Shown here piece by piece: positions 1 through 6,796 of a stretch of DNA of 9,213 nt. The notes under the pieces were generated by a model that was not told the DNA's origin, ran no database searches, and saw only the letters and a list, made by a program, of their open reading frames with translations. The stretch lies in the NCBI GenBank assembly GCA_938004025.1, contig CALKXC010000027.1:1-9213 (forward strand), written 5' to 3'. Position 1 is the stretch's first letter; every line of letters starts with the position of its first letter. The stretch is from an uncultured Leucothrix sp. Lineage in GTDB: Bacteria; Pseudomonadota; Gammaproteobacteria; Thiotrichales; Thiotrichaceae. The position numbers and the translations under genes are program-made.

Positions 1-480
1 TTGGGTTGGATAACCACGGTAATCTTTACACTGATTGGTGGATGGTTCGCGATGCGCGCGGGCTCCTTAAAAGCTCTGTTCATTGCGGGTATTGCAATGG
101 CAGCGACTAATTTGATGTTCAGTATAATGGCGTGGTCCGGCAAGTCAGAATTGTTATTTGCAGTGTCGGTGGTACTAGATGATGTTGCAGCCGCCTTTGC
201 GACGGTCGCGTTTGTGGCATTTATATCCCGATTAGTGGACAGAACATATACCGCAACACAATATGCGTTGTTAGCATCAATTGGAACACTTGGGCGGACG
301 TTATTAGCCTCTTCTTCTGGTGAGATCGTAGATTGGCTAGATGGCGACTGGGGGACTTTCTTTATAATCACCGCACTGATGGTTATACCATCACTAATAT
401 TGCTCTGGTTTATCCGCAATAAGGTAGTATTTGAAAATAGTCTGCCAGCCTCAAATGATACTGACACGATGAAGTCTTAA
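1..480 (+). CDS. ampG: AmpG-like MFS permease, C-terminal part (5' end outside window)
   Basis: This is the last 159 or so residues of a Major Facilitator permease; the reading frame is open at base 1, so the TTG there is not taken as the start. About five hydrophobic segments are visible (roughly residues 3-20, 23-45, 50-78, 86-106 and 117-137), ending in a short polar tail. The stretch from AFATVAFVAFISRLVD through YTATQYALLASIGTLGR resembles the family signature of AmpG, the inner-membrane importer of anhydromuropeptides from cell-wall recycling, where a similar F-x-A-F...(F/Y)-x-A-T-Q-Y-A-L-L motif occurs. The protein stops soon after the WGTFFIITALMVIPSLILLW helix, so it lacks the long extra C-terminal region of E. 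coli AmpG and looks like the shorter 12-helix type. A terminator follows 20 bases after the stop. The AmpG assignment comes from remembered motifs; another related MFS permease remains possible. Confidence 0.7.
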   Translation: MGWITTVIFTLIGGWFAMRAGSLKALFIAGIAMAATNLMFSIMAWSGKSELLFAVSVVLDDVAAAFATVAFVAFISRLVDRTYTATQYALLASIGTLGRTLLASSSGEIVDWLDGDWGTFFIITALMVIPSLILLWFIRNKVVFENSLPASNDTDTMKS

Positions 481-499
481 GCTTTACCTTAAGTCAGAT

Positions 500-535
500 A
501 AAAAGCACAGCGGCGAAAGTCACTGTGCTTTTTTT
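500..535. terminator. Bidirectional intrinsic terminator after ampG
   Basis: AAAAAGCACAG (500-510) pairs with CTGTGCTTTTTTT (523-535) around a 12-base loop. It ends in a T run on the plus strand and in five Ts on the minus strand. It closes ampG from the left. The minus-strand DUF6122 remnant has its stop codon (534-536) inside the T run, so the hairpin probably served both convergent genes. Confidence 0.85.
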
Positions 536-700
536 ATAGTTGATGAGTCCATCCCCCAGTATTTATTTTACAGTCAATACTGTCTAACCCCATGTGAATC
601 AAAAGCCCTATGCCTACTAAGCGAGTTTTAGGTATGGCGCTTAATAAAAAATAACGCTAATCGCTAATGGAGCGATAAAGTGTAAAATCATGTGAAACAT
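534..700 (-). pseudogene. DUF6122-type small membrane protein, internally deleted remnant
   Basis: On the minus strand an ATG at 700-698 is preceded by an AGGA Shine-Dalgarno sequence with 7-base spacing. It opens MFHMILHFIAPLAISVIFY and then hits TAA at 643-641. Just downstream, in another frame, the strand encodes LSAIPKTRLVGIGLLIHMGL followed by DSIDCKINTGGWTHQL and a stop at 536-534. The two pieces resemble the beginning and end of the small DUF6122 family of predicted metal-binding membrane proteins (about 100 residues). That family, from memory, starts with a M-x-H-x-x-L-H-F motif and ends with (P)xTRxxGIGLLxHxxxDxIDC. The middle, including the D-x-D-H and C-S-I-x-F-H-P-L-H region, is absent. 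An internal deletion of roughly 40-50 codons near 630-650, which also shifts the frame, explains this. The start signals and C-terminus are still clean, so the loss looks recent. Identification is from recalled motifs, not a search. Confidence 0.6.
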
Positions 701-822
701 TATTGATCCTAAAAGCAGTGCCAGTGAAGAACAGCAATCGTATACCATAACAGCAGCACTGATGAAGTAGCTTGCTGTGTTTTAATTTGATCCCACATCG
801 AGCGTAGTCTCTCAGTATTTTT

Positions 823-827
823 AAGGA
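823..827 (+). promoter_or_regulatory. Ribosome binding site of rssA
   Basis: AAGGA lies 9 bases before the ATG at 837 and supports that start. No convincing sigma-70 promoter was found between 701 and 820. Confidence 0.7.
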
Positions 828-836
828 TAATCGTAC

Positions 837-1802
837 ATGGCTTTGAAAATTGGTTTAGCACTAGGGAGTGGAGCCGCAAGAGGCTGGGCGCATATAGGTG
901 TTATTCGCGCTTTACAAAAATATGGTACTGAACCGCATGTTGTTTGTGGGTGTTCAATAGGCGCTGTTGTTGGGGCGGCTTATGCCGCTTCGAGTCTCGA
1001 CAAACTTGAAGCGTGGATAACTACCCTGACTAAATTAGAGCTGGCTAGGTATGGTGAGCTCAGCTTTAAAGGGGGCCTAATCGATAAAGAACGGCTTCAT
1101 GAACGTTTTGTCAAAAATATATGTGGGGATGACAGCAAAATAGAAGATCTTGACAAAATGTTTGGTGCCGTCGCTACCGACCTCCACACAGGGCGAGAGG
1201 TTTGGTTTACCAAAGGAAATACTCTCTCGTCAATTTGGGCTTCTACGGCATTGCCCGGATTGTTTCCTCCTGTCTTTTTTGAAGATAAATGGTTAGTTGA
1301 TGGTGGTTTGGTTAACCCAGTTCCTGTATCAATGTGTCGTTCTTTGGGTGCAGATGTTGTGATTGCAGTTGATCTAAATGCAGATATCATTGGAAAGCGT
1401 AGCATGCGCTCCAAAGATGGCAGCACTAAAAAAGAAATTGAAAATAAGCAAAAAGCTGCGCCTTCAGGTTTTGTTGAAAACGAAGAAGGTAGGGGTGAAA
1501 TTTCACTTGGCAATTGGAAAGAAGCTTTTGTAGATTTTTCAAGTCAGATCTTTCCCAATTCAAATAAGGAAGATGAGCCTCAAGCGCCAGGGATGTTTGA
1601 AACGATTGCTAGCTCAGTCAATATTATGCAACACAGAATTACTCGCAGCCGTATGGCGGGAGACCCGCCAGATGTATTGTTATCACCTCGCTTAGCTCAT
1701 ATTAGCTTATTGGAATTCTATCGAGCAGAAGAATCTATTCAAGTGGGGTATGACCTAACGTTACAAAAGCTAGATGCAATTCGTCATGCTATCAGTGAAT
1801 AA
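837..1802 (+). CDS. rssA: RssA-like patatin family phospholipase/esterase
   Basis: A 321-residue patatin-like serine acylhydrolase. The glycine-rich oxyanion-hole motif GSGAARGWAHIG is at residues 10-21, the nucleophile elbow G-C-S-I-G at 38-42 (Ser40) and the catalytic D-G-G at 155-157 (Asp155), so the Ser-Asp dyad is complete. The C-terminal RMAGDPPDVLLSP and the LEFYRAEESIQVG stretch match the pattern I recall from E. coli RssA (about 301 residues), so this is an RssA-type cytosolic or membrane-associated enzyme rather than a secreted toxin; there is no signal peptide. Residues about 183-250 form a charged, low-complexity section, somewhat longer than in RssA. The family hydrolyses lipid or thioester acyl chains, but the natural substrate of RssA is not established. 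The gene stands alone on its strand and converges with cls, with only 6 bases between the stop codons. Confidence 0.9.
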   Translation: MALKIGLALGSGAARGWAHIGVIRALQKYGTEPHVVCGCSIGAVVGAAYAASSLDKLEAWITTLTKLELARYGELSFKGGLIDKERLHERFVKNICGDDSKIEDLDKMFGAVATDLHTGREVWFTKGNTLSSIWASTALPGLFPPVFFEDKWLVDGGLVNPVPVSMCRSLGADVVIAVDLNADIIGKRSMRSKDGSTKKEIENKQKAAPSGFVENEEGRGEISLGNWKEAFVDFSSQIFPNSNKEDEPQAPGMFETIASSVNIMQHRITRSRMAGDPPDVLLSPRLAHISLLEFYRAEESIQVGYDLTLQKLDAIRHAISE

Positions 1803-1808
1803 ACTTGG

Positions 1809-3227
1809 CTATTGTACGGGCGATGATAAATAAGCTGCTCTGCTAAGAATGGTAAACCATAATGGTTTTGACTCTACGTCTTCAATTAGCAATTCAGATG
1901 AATGAGAGAAGTCTTCCAACAGCATGGTTTCTATTTGTGTGGCAAATTCTTTGTCATCCACAATTGCTGTTATTTCAAAATTTAACCTGAAGGAACGGTT
2001 GTCCATGTTGGCAGTTCCCACCGCAGCTAAATAATCATCAACCAAAAATGACTTCTGATGAAGGAAGCCTTTTTGATATTTCAATACTTTTACTCCCGCT
2101 TTCATTACACCTGTTACGAATGAAAAAAGTGATAGGTAAATGAGTAAATTATCTGGTTTTTCAGGAATTAATATAGTGACATCCACACCCCGAAGCGCAG
2201 CAAGCCGAAGCGCCTGCTGCACACCCTCATCAGGGACAAAATAAGGGCTGGCGATCCAAATGCGTTTTTTAGCTACATGCATGGCATGTTGCATCATTAG
2301 GCTAGCCGTTTCAAAGGGATCGGATGGCCCCGAAGGAAGGATTAGCACTCGCTGATCATGTTGTTTGGCTGATTTAGGGCGCCAGTTGAGCTGAAGAGCA
2401 CCATCTGTAGCCCAGTGCCAATCTTCAACAAATGAAAGTTGCACCCCTAATGCTGATGGTCCATCCAAACGAATATGCGTGTCGCGCCAATTAGGATAAT
2501 TAGGATCTTTGTTGAGGTATTCATCACCAATGTTGTGACCGCCTAGCCAAGCTGTTTTACCATCTACAACAACTATTTTTCTATGGTTTCTAAAGTTCAG
2601 CTGGAATCTATTCTGCACATTGCGGGTTGAGTGAAATGAATTAACTTCTATGCCGGCTAAGGTAAGTTTCTTGATGTAGCGTTCACTGAGGTGGTAGCAG
2701 CCTATGTCGTCATATAGCAAAAATACCCGAATCTTTTTTTGTACTGCTTTAGTTAATATTTCTAAAAGTTCATTACCAAGCTGGTCATCATTTATAATGT
2801 AAGATTGAACAAGCACATAGTCTTTAGCATTCTCAATCCCTTCGAAAATGTCTTTAAAAGTTTGACGTCCATTTATCAGTAGTTGAGCATGATTGGCTTG
2901 GGTGAAAGGTAGCTTTGCCAAAACTTCAAAGGCATTTAATTCAGTATTTTTATTGGAATGACTCAGAAGAAAAGGGTCAATGTCTTTACTGAAAAGGCCT
3001 AATTTATTGCGAAAGTCTTTTTCATCCTCAACTCGAGCTGAGACATAACCATTAAAACGTGTCCTGCCAAAAATTAAATAGGCAGGTACCCCAAGCCAGG
3101 GAAACGCAATGAGAGTGACAACCCATGCGATCGTACCTTGCGATGTACGGGTTGAGAGAAGCGCAAAAATTGAGGTGATTATCCCCAGTAGTTGCACTGC
3201 TGCGAAGAAAATTGCCATTGTTGTCAT
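1809..3227 (-). CDS. cls: Cardiolipin synthase, ClsA type (phospholipase D superfamily)
   Basis: 472 residues, close to E. coli ClsA (about 486). Two hydrophobic segments at residues 5-24 and 32-53 form the N-terminal membrane anchor typical of bacterial Cls. Two HKD motifs follow: HRKIVVVD (His215, Lys217, Asp222) and HQKSFLVD (His390, Lys392, Asp397). The IASPYFVPDEG stretch near 325-335 and N-x-D-x-R-S-F after the second HKD (407-413) are also family hallmarks. The C-terminus ends in a hydrophobic AAYLSSPVQ-like tail as in ClsA. The enzyme condenses two phosphatidylglycerol molecules into cardiolipin and glycerol at the inner membrane. The chosen ATG has AGGA at 3234-3237, 6 bases upstream, and gives the full first membrane segment. 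The gene is transcribed divergently from zwf and convergently to rssA, with no terminator hairpin seen at its 3' end. Confidence 0.95.
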   Translation of the reverse strand: MTTMAIFFAAVQLLGIITSIFALLSTRTSQGTIAWVVTLIAFPWLGVPAYLIFGRTRFNGYVSARVEDEKDFRNKLGLFSKDIDPFLLSHSNKNTELNAFEVLAKLPFTQANHAQLLINGRQTFKDIFEGIENAKDYVLVQSYIINDDQLGNELLEILTKAVQKKIRVFLLYDDIGCYHLSERYIKKLTLAGIEVNSFHSTRNVQNRFQLNFRNHRKIVVVDGKTAWLGGHNIGDEYLNKDPNYPNWRDTHIRLDGPSALGVQLSFVEDWHWATDGALQLNWRPKSAKQHDQRVLILPSGPSDPFETASLMMQHAMHVAKKRIWIASPYFVPDEGVQQALRLAALRGVDVTILIPEKPDNLLIYLSLFSFVTGVMKAGVKVLKYQKGFLHQKSFLVDDYLAAVGTANMDNRSFRLNFEITAIVDDKEFATQIETMLLEDFSHSSELLIEDVESKPLWFTILSRAAYLSSPVQ

Positions 3228-3366
3228 TTCTAATCCTGAAATTACAATGTCACCGCCTGTTTCAGTGAAATCCTTTTTTGTATCAACCAGTCTCTATTGA
3301 GTGCTGTGAAGCAAGTATAGCTAATGTTAAACTAAATGTTTTATGTCTACTTTTTAGGGCACTTTC
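3228..3366. promoter_or_regulatory. Divergent cls/zwf intergenic region
   Basis: This 139-base gap must hold the promoters of both cls (leftward) and zwf (rightward). The zwf ribosome site is AGGG at 3356-3359, 7 bases before its ATG; the cls site is AGGA at 3234-3237 on the minus strand. Some -10-like elements (TATAGC at 3316, TAATGT at 3322) lack a properly spaced -35. I saw no palindrome of the TGTAAT-x-ATTACA type expected for the sugar regulator HexR. No precise promoter is claimed. Confidence 0.6.
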
Positions 3367-4830
3367 ATGACTAGTGTAGTAATTCCTGTCAATTCGTTTG
3401 ACCTTGTTATATTTGGTGCCACTGGTGATCTCGCTATGCGAAAGTTATTGCCAGCTTTATTTCGCAGACATGCGGTTGCTCAGATCCCTGAACAGGCAAG
3501 AATTATTGGCTTATCCTTAAGCAAGCATACTACAGACGATTATCGAACTTTAGCGACTAATGCACTTGAAAAACACATCCCAGCCGATGAGCTTGATTCT
3601 GAGCTGTTAAGCAGCTTCTTAGAGCGAATCCATTACATTCCGAATGATGTCACTGACCCAGAAGGTTGGACAGAACTGGTTGATATGCTCGATCAATTTC
3701 CAGACAGAATACGTGTTTATTATCTTGCTGTTAGTCCAACCTTTTTTGGTGTTATTGCGCATGGTTTATCCAATGCAGGTCTATCGGATGGTAAAGCACG
3801 TCTTGTTGTCGAGAAGCCGTTAGGCCATGACCTTAAAAGTGCCCAGCAGCTGAATTCTGATATTGGTGCAGTATTTGAAGAGCGATGTATTTATCGTATT
3901 GACCACTATTTAGGCAAGGAGACCGTTCAGAATTTAATGGCCTTAAGATTTGCCAACGCACTCTTTGAACCCATTTGGAACGCACAGTCTATTGACCATG
4001 TGCAAATTACTGCAGCAGAGTCGCTAGGTGTCGGTACTCGTGGAGGTTATTACGACAACTCTGGTGCCATGCGAGACATGGTGCAGAACCATTTGATGCA
4101 GTTGATTTGCTTGATAGCGATGGAGCCACCACATGATTTTAATGCTAACGCTGTTCGAGATGAAAAATTAAAAGTACTACGTGCACTTAAACCTATCAAA
4201 GGGTTTGACGCATTAAACAAAACAGTACGTGCACAATATCTTGCAGGGCCTGATTCTCCTTCCTATGTGGATGAGGCTAAAAACCCAGAGAGCACTACGG
4301 AGTGTTATGTTGCTATTGAAGCTGAAATCGAAAATTGGCGATGGGCTGGCGTTCCATTTTTCCTAAGGACCGGGAAAAAACTGCGTTCGCAAGTTACCGA
4401 GATTGCGATTGTGTTTAAGAAACCGCCTCATTTAGTTTTTGGGAATTTGTCTACACCTATCTCAAATAATGTGTTGAGTATCCGATTACAGCCAGATGAA
4501 GGTTTGGAATTAGAACTAATGACTAAGGAACCTGGCCCTGGAGGGTTTAGACTTCATGCTACGCCGCTAGATGTTGCATTCGCAGAAGCTCAGGATACAG
4601 GTCGGATGCCGGATGCTTACGAGCGTTTATTGATGGATGTAGTTCGTGGTGATCAGACTTTGTTTATGAGAGGGGATGAAGTTGAAGCTGCTTGGGAATG
4701 GATTGATCCGATCATGGAGGGCTGGGAGAAATCAGGAACTAAGCCAGAAACCTATGACAGCAATAGCGAAGGCCCAACAGCTGCCGTTGAAATGATGGCT
4801 AGATCGGGTCGACGTTGGAGAAAGATATAA
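3367..4830 (+). CDS. zwf: Glucose-6-phosphate 1-dehydrogenase
   Basis: 487 residues, the usual length for bacterial Zwf. The N-terminal Rossmann domain carries the coenzyme motif GATGDLA at residues 17-23 and KLLPALF just after. The substrate signature RIDHYLGKE is at 177-185, with Lys184 and His180 in the usual places. The catalytic-base histidine lies in the MVQNHLMQ segment (His242), equivalent to His240 of the Leuconostoc enzyme. RTGKKL and a C-terminal beta+alpha domain complete the family pattern. It oxidises glucose 6-phosphate to 6-phosphogluconolactone with NAD(P)+, the first step of the oxidative pentose phosphate and Entner-Doudoroff routes. In many gammaproteobacteria zwf is followed by pgl and edd/eda; here it is a single-gene unit ended by a strong terminator. 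The start is supported by AGGG 7 bases upstream. Confidence 0.97.
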   Translation: MTSVVIPVNSFDLVIFGATGDLAMRKLLPALFRRHAVAQIPEQARIIGLSLSKHTTDDYRTLATNALEKHIPADELDSELLSSFLERIHYIPNDVTDPEGWTELVDMLDQFPDRIRVYYLAVSPTFFGVIAHGLSNAGLSDGKARLVVEKPLGHDLKSAQQLNSDIGAVFEERCIYRIDHYLGKETVQNLMALRFANALFEPIWNAQSIDHVQITAAESLGVGTRGGYYDNSGAMRDMVQNHLMQLICLIAMEPPHDFNANAVRDEKLKVLRALKPIKGFDALNKTVRAQYLAGPDSPSYVDEAKNPESTTECYVAIEAEIENWRWAGVPFFLRTGKKLRSQVTEIAIVFKKPPHLVFGNLSTPISNNVLSIRLQPDEGLELELMTKEPGPGGFRLHATPLDVAFAEAQDTGRMPDAYERLLMDVVRGDQTLFMRGDEVEAAWEWIDPIMEGWEKSGTKPETYDSNSEGPTAAVEMMARSGRRWRKI

Positions 4831-4856
4831 TTATTATTTTTAGCCATAATTAAATG

Positions 4857-4887
4857 AAAAATGCCCGAAGTAAATTCGGGCATTTTT
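4857..4887. terminator. Bidirectional terminator shared by zwf and aqpZ
   Basis: AAAAATGCCCGAA (4857-4869) and TTCGGGCATTTTT (4875-4887) form a perfect 13-base-pair stem with a 5-base GTAAA loop. A T run is present on both strands. It lies 26 bases after the zwf stop and about 32 bases beyond the aqpZ stop, so it ends both convergent transcripts. Confidence 0.93.
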
Positions 4888-4890
4888 ATT

Positions 4891-4904
4891 CCTGATTAAT
4901 CAGG
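4891..4904. repeat. 14-base perfect palindrome CCTGATTAATCAGG
   Basis: A perfect 7+7 palindrome without spacer, three bases right of the shared terminator and 15 bases short of the aqpZ stop. It could be a protein-binding site or a small extra hairpin at the aqpZ 3' end; position alone does not decide, and chance is possible. Confidence 0.5.
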
Positions 4905-4919
4905 CTGTGACACTTGGGA

Positions 4920-5663
4920 TTAAGCTTCCTGCTTTGCACCCATTAGCGCGCGATAAGCTAGTGCACCAATGATTGCACCGGCGATAGGAGCCGCCCAGAA
5001 TACCCATAGCTGCGACAGTGCTGTTGCGTCCATTGAGATTAATGCAGGACCCGTACTACGTGCAGGGTTCACAGACGTATTCGATACTGGAATCGAAATT
5101 AAGTGAATCAGAGTTAAACACATACCAATTGCAAGCGGAGCAAAACCTGCGGGTGCACGGCCTTTGATGGTTCCACCTACACTTGAATCACCTGTATCCG
5201 TGACACCCATAATTACCATTAGGAATGCAGCTGTCATAACTACTTCAGTAATGATAACAGCGATTAGGTTGAACTTGCCTGGAGAAGCTTCACCATAACC
5301 GTTAGATGCCAGATTGCCAATCGCTGCAGCTCCGTCAGGACCATTAGTGAGGATTATTGCAAGGATTGCAGCAGCAGCACATGCACCCGCTACTTGAGCG
5401 ATGATGTACGGAATAAGCTCAGCAAAAGAAAAACGGCCACCAAACCACAGGCCGATTGAAATAGCCGGATTAAAATGACCGCCAGAAATGTGGCCAACTG
5501 CATAAGCCATGGTCAGAACAGTCAAACCAAAGGCAAAAGAAACACCGACTAAACCAATACCAACGTCAGGGAAAGCCGCTGCTAATTTAGCGCTACCAAC
5601 ACCACCGAGTACTAACCAAAGCGTGCCGAAAAATTCAGCAAACAGTCTGTTATGTAAATGCAT
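4920..5663 (-). CDS. aqpZ: Aquaporin Z (water channel, MIP family)
   Basis: 247 residues with six predicted membrane helices and both half-helix pore motifs: SGGHFNPA (NPA at 65-67) and SVNPARS (NPA at 199-201). The selectivity-filter positions read Phe45, His187, Thr196 and Arg202, the combination and spacing of E. coli AqpZ (F43, H174, T183, R189). A water-selective channel is therefore indicated rather than a glycerol facilitator. Identity to AqpZ is obvious across [20 protein letters not shown] and [19 protein letters not shown]. Compared with remembered E. coli AqpZ, about 11 extra residues sit in cytoplasmic loop D (residues about 157-169, glycine/serine rich). The start has GGAG (5673-5676) 9 bases upstream, and a promoter is found at 5714-5741. 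It is a single-gene unit convergent with zwf. Confidence 0.96.
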   Translation of the reverse strand: MHLHNRLFAEFFGTLWLVLGGVGSAKLAAAFPDVGIGLVGVSFAFGLTVLTMAYAVGHISGGHFNPAISIGLWFGGRFSFAELIPYIIAQVAGACAAAAILAIILTNGPDGAAAIGNLASNGYGEASPGKFNLIAVIITEVVMTAAFLMVIMGVTDTGDSSVGGTIKGRAPAGFAPLAIGMCLTLIHLISIPVSNTSVNPARSTGPALISMDATALSQLWVFWAAPIAGAIIGALAYRALMGAKQEA

Positions 5664-5713
5664 TTATTAAAACTCCGTTTTTTTATATTTGAAAGGTAGT
5701 AAAGACATGCAAC

Positions 5714-5741
5714 GTTATAAAGTGCTGTGCTGCTCTGTCGA
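5714..5741 (-). promoter_or_regulatory. Predicted sigma-70 promoter of aqpZ
   Basis: On the minus strand TCGACA (-35, 5741-5736) is followed by a 16-base spacer and TATAAC (-10, 5719-5714), each matching five of six consensus bases. Transcription would start near 5707 and give a leader of about 44 bases with GGAG before the ATG at 5663. It is prediction only. Confidence 0.55.
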
Positions 5742-5773
5742 TTCTCTTAAGTGGAGTTATTACTTATATAGTT

Positions 5774-5791
5774 CATTACAGGTTTGTAATG
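5774..5791. repeat. Inverted repeat CATTACA-GGTT-TGTAATG, possible operator
   Basis: Two perfect 7-base arms around a 4-base spacer, about 33 bases upstream of the predicted aqpZ -35. This is a plausible position for an activator or repressor site acting on aqpZ or on the rightward transcript that ends at 6006. The half-sites are in the opposite order to the HexR box, and no regulator is named. Confidence 0.4.
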
Positions 5792-5822
5792 TTTTGAACA
5801 ATTGATACTAAACTCTGCTGAT

Positions 5823-5837
5823 AGCTTTTGAAAAGCT
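5823..5837. repeat. Inverted repeat AGCTTTT-G-AAAAGCT
   Basis: A perfect 7-1-7 palindrome in the aqpZ-cysZ gap. It overlaps TTGAAA (5828-5833), the best -35-like hexamer for a rightward transcript, though no good -10 follows. It may be a regulatory site; chance cannot be excluded. Confidence 0.4.
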
Positions 5838-5933
5838 GGTGAAATTAATGAACTAAACTTTCGGTGGGATCACTCAACTAAACATTAAAGAATGAGAACA
5901 AAAGATTTATCTAATCATAAAAATTAATTTCCC

Positions 5934-6006
5934 ATCATTATGAAATGCCCTGATAAGGCATCATGATATTCATCGGCCTCCCTGAAAAGGGTAGGTCGTT
6001 TTTTTT
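5934..6006 (+). ncRNA. Candidate small RNA 3' part (5' end unknown)
   Basis: The 404-base gap between aqpZ and cysZ contains no credible coding frame on the plus strand, yet ends in a strong plus-strand terminator. Just before it, ATGCC (5945-5949) pairs with GGCAT (5957-5961), flanked by ATCAT (5934-5938) and ATGAT (5963-5967), making an imperfect hairpin. The layout of an upstream hairpin, a terminator hairpin and a U tail is that of a Hfq-type sRNA or of an attenuated cysZ leader. The promoter could not be placed with confidence, so only the 3' part is marked. No known sRNA family was recognised. Confidence 0.3.
5974..6006 (+). terminator. Strong orphan intrinsic terminator
   Basis: CGGCCTCCCT (5974-5983), a GNRA-type GAAA loop, then AGGG-T-AGGTCG (5988-5998) form a 10-pair stem with one bulged T and one G-T wobble, followed by eight Ts (5999-6006). 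The T run exists on this strand only. No gene ends upstream on the plus strand, and aqpZ runs the other way, so the transcript it stops must start inside the gap. Confidence 0.85.
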
Positions 6007-6067
6007 GATAAAAAACTGTAGTATTTGCCCAATAGAGCTTAAATGCTAATGTCAGGAGTTACGCCGC

Positions 6068-6796
6068 ATGATTGGTGGTTTTGTTCAGGGTTTTTCTTCC
6101 CTCTTTCAAGGGTTTTCCCTTGTTTTTCAAAAAGGTATTCGGATGTTTGTCTTGATACCGTTATTAATAAATATGGTAATATTTAGCGGTGCAGTATGGT
6201 TAGCCTACACCCAATATCAGCAGTTAATTGAGCGGCTTTTAGGTTGGTTACCAACATGGCTCTCGTGGGTAGAATGGTTGTTACTTCCTTTTTTTGCTTT
6301 GCTTATTTTATTAGTGATTTATTTTACGTTTAGTATTGTCGCTAATTTCATTGCTGCACCTTTTAATGCATTGCTGGCTGAAAAAGTTGAATTAAAGCTG
6401 CGGGGAGGGAATGTTGTTGGATCCAATAATATCTCATTAGTTAAAAATGTTGGTAAGACACTAGGCAGTGAAGTGAGTAAGGTTTTATACATGTTGAAGT
6501 GGATGCCGATTTTATTGCTGATTACTGTAATTCCAGGTCTGAATCTCATTGCTCCAGCGGCTTGGTTAGTCTATGGGGCTTGGATGTATTCATTACAATA
6601 CACCGACTATCCAATGGGTAATCACAATTTGTTTATGAAAGAAGAGCTTACCGTTTTAAGAAAGAACCGTTGGGATGCTTTGGGCTTTGGGCTTGCAACA
6701 ACACTGATAACGATTATTCCAGTGCTAAACTTTATTGCAATGCCAGTGGCAGTTTCAGGCGCTACCGCGCTATGGGTTAAGAAATTATCCAGCTAA
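6068..6796 (+). CDS. cysZ: Sulfate transporter CysZ (EI24 family)
   Basis: 242 residues, against about 253 in E. coli CysZ. Hydrophobic segments lie around residues 26-48, 66-96, 144-176 and 205-236. Diagnostic stretches shared with recalled CysZ are GIRMFVLIPLLINM, NFIAAPFNALLAEK, QYTDYPMGNHN and the C-terminal IPVLNFIAMPVAVSGATALW. CysZ is an inner-membrane sulfate permease feeding cysteine synthesis. AGGAG at 6054-6058, 9 bases before the ATG, fixes the start. No cysK or other sulfur gene is adjacent here. The start lies 61 bases past the orphan terminator, so cysZ either has its own promoter or is reached by read-through. The 3' end overlaps the opposite-strand gene by 4 bases. Confidence 0.93.
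   Translation: MIGGFVQGFSSLFQGFSLVFQKGIRMFVLIPLLINMVIFSGAVWLAYTQYQQLIERLLGWLPTWLSWVEWLLLPFFALLILLVIYFTFSIVANFIAAPFNALLAEKVELKLRGGNVVGSNNISLVKNVGKTLGSEVSKVLYMLKWMPILLLITVIPGLNLIAPAAWLVYGAWMYSLQYTDYPMGNHNLFMKEELTVLRKNRWDALGFGLATTLITIIPVLNFIAMPVAVSGATALWVKKLSS

Noticed and set aside
1097..1513. 138-codon minus-strand open frame inside rssA
   Set aside because: It lies wholly antisense to a clear patatin gene whose catalytic motifs are intact, and its product shows no domain or sensible composition.
3297..3327. Sigma-70 promoter for zwf (TTGAGT with TATAGC or TAATGT)
   Set aside because: Spacers are 13 and 19 bases, and the hexamers are only moderate, so a precise call would be unsupported.
5774..5791. 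HexR operator
   Set aside because: The HexR box as I know it has TGTAAT followed by ATTACA; here the half-sites are in the reverse order and next to aqpZ, not zwf.
6025..6052. Promoter TTGCCC with TAATGT before cysZ
   Set aside because: A start from it would fall within or after the AGGAG ribosome site, so it could not drive normal translation of cysZ.
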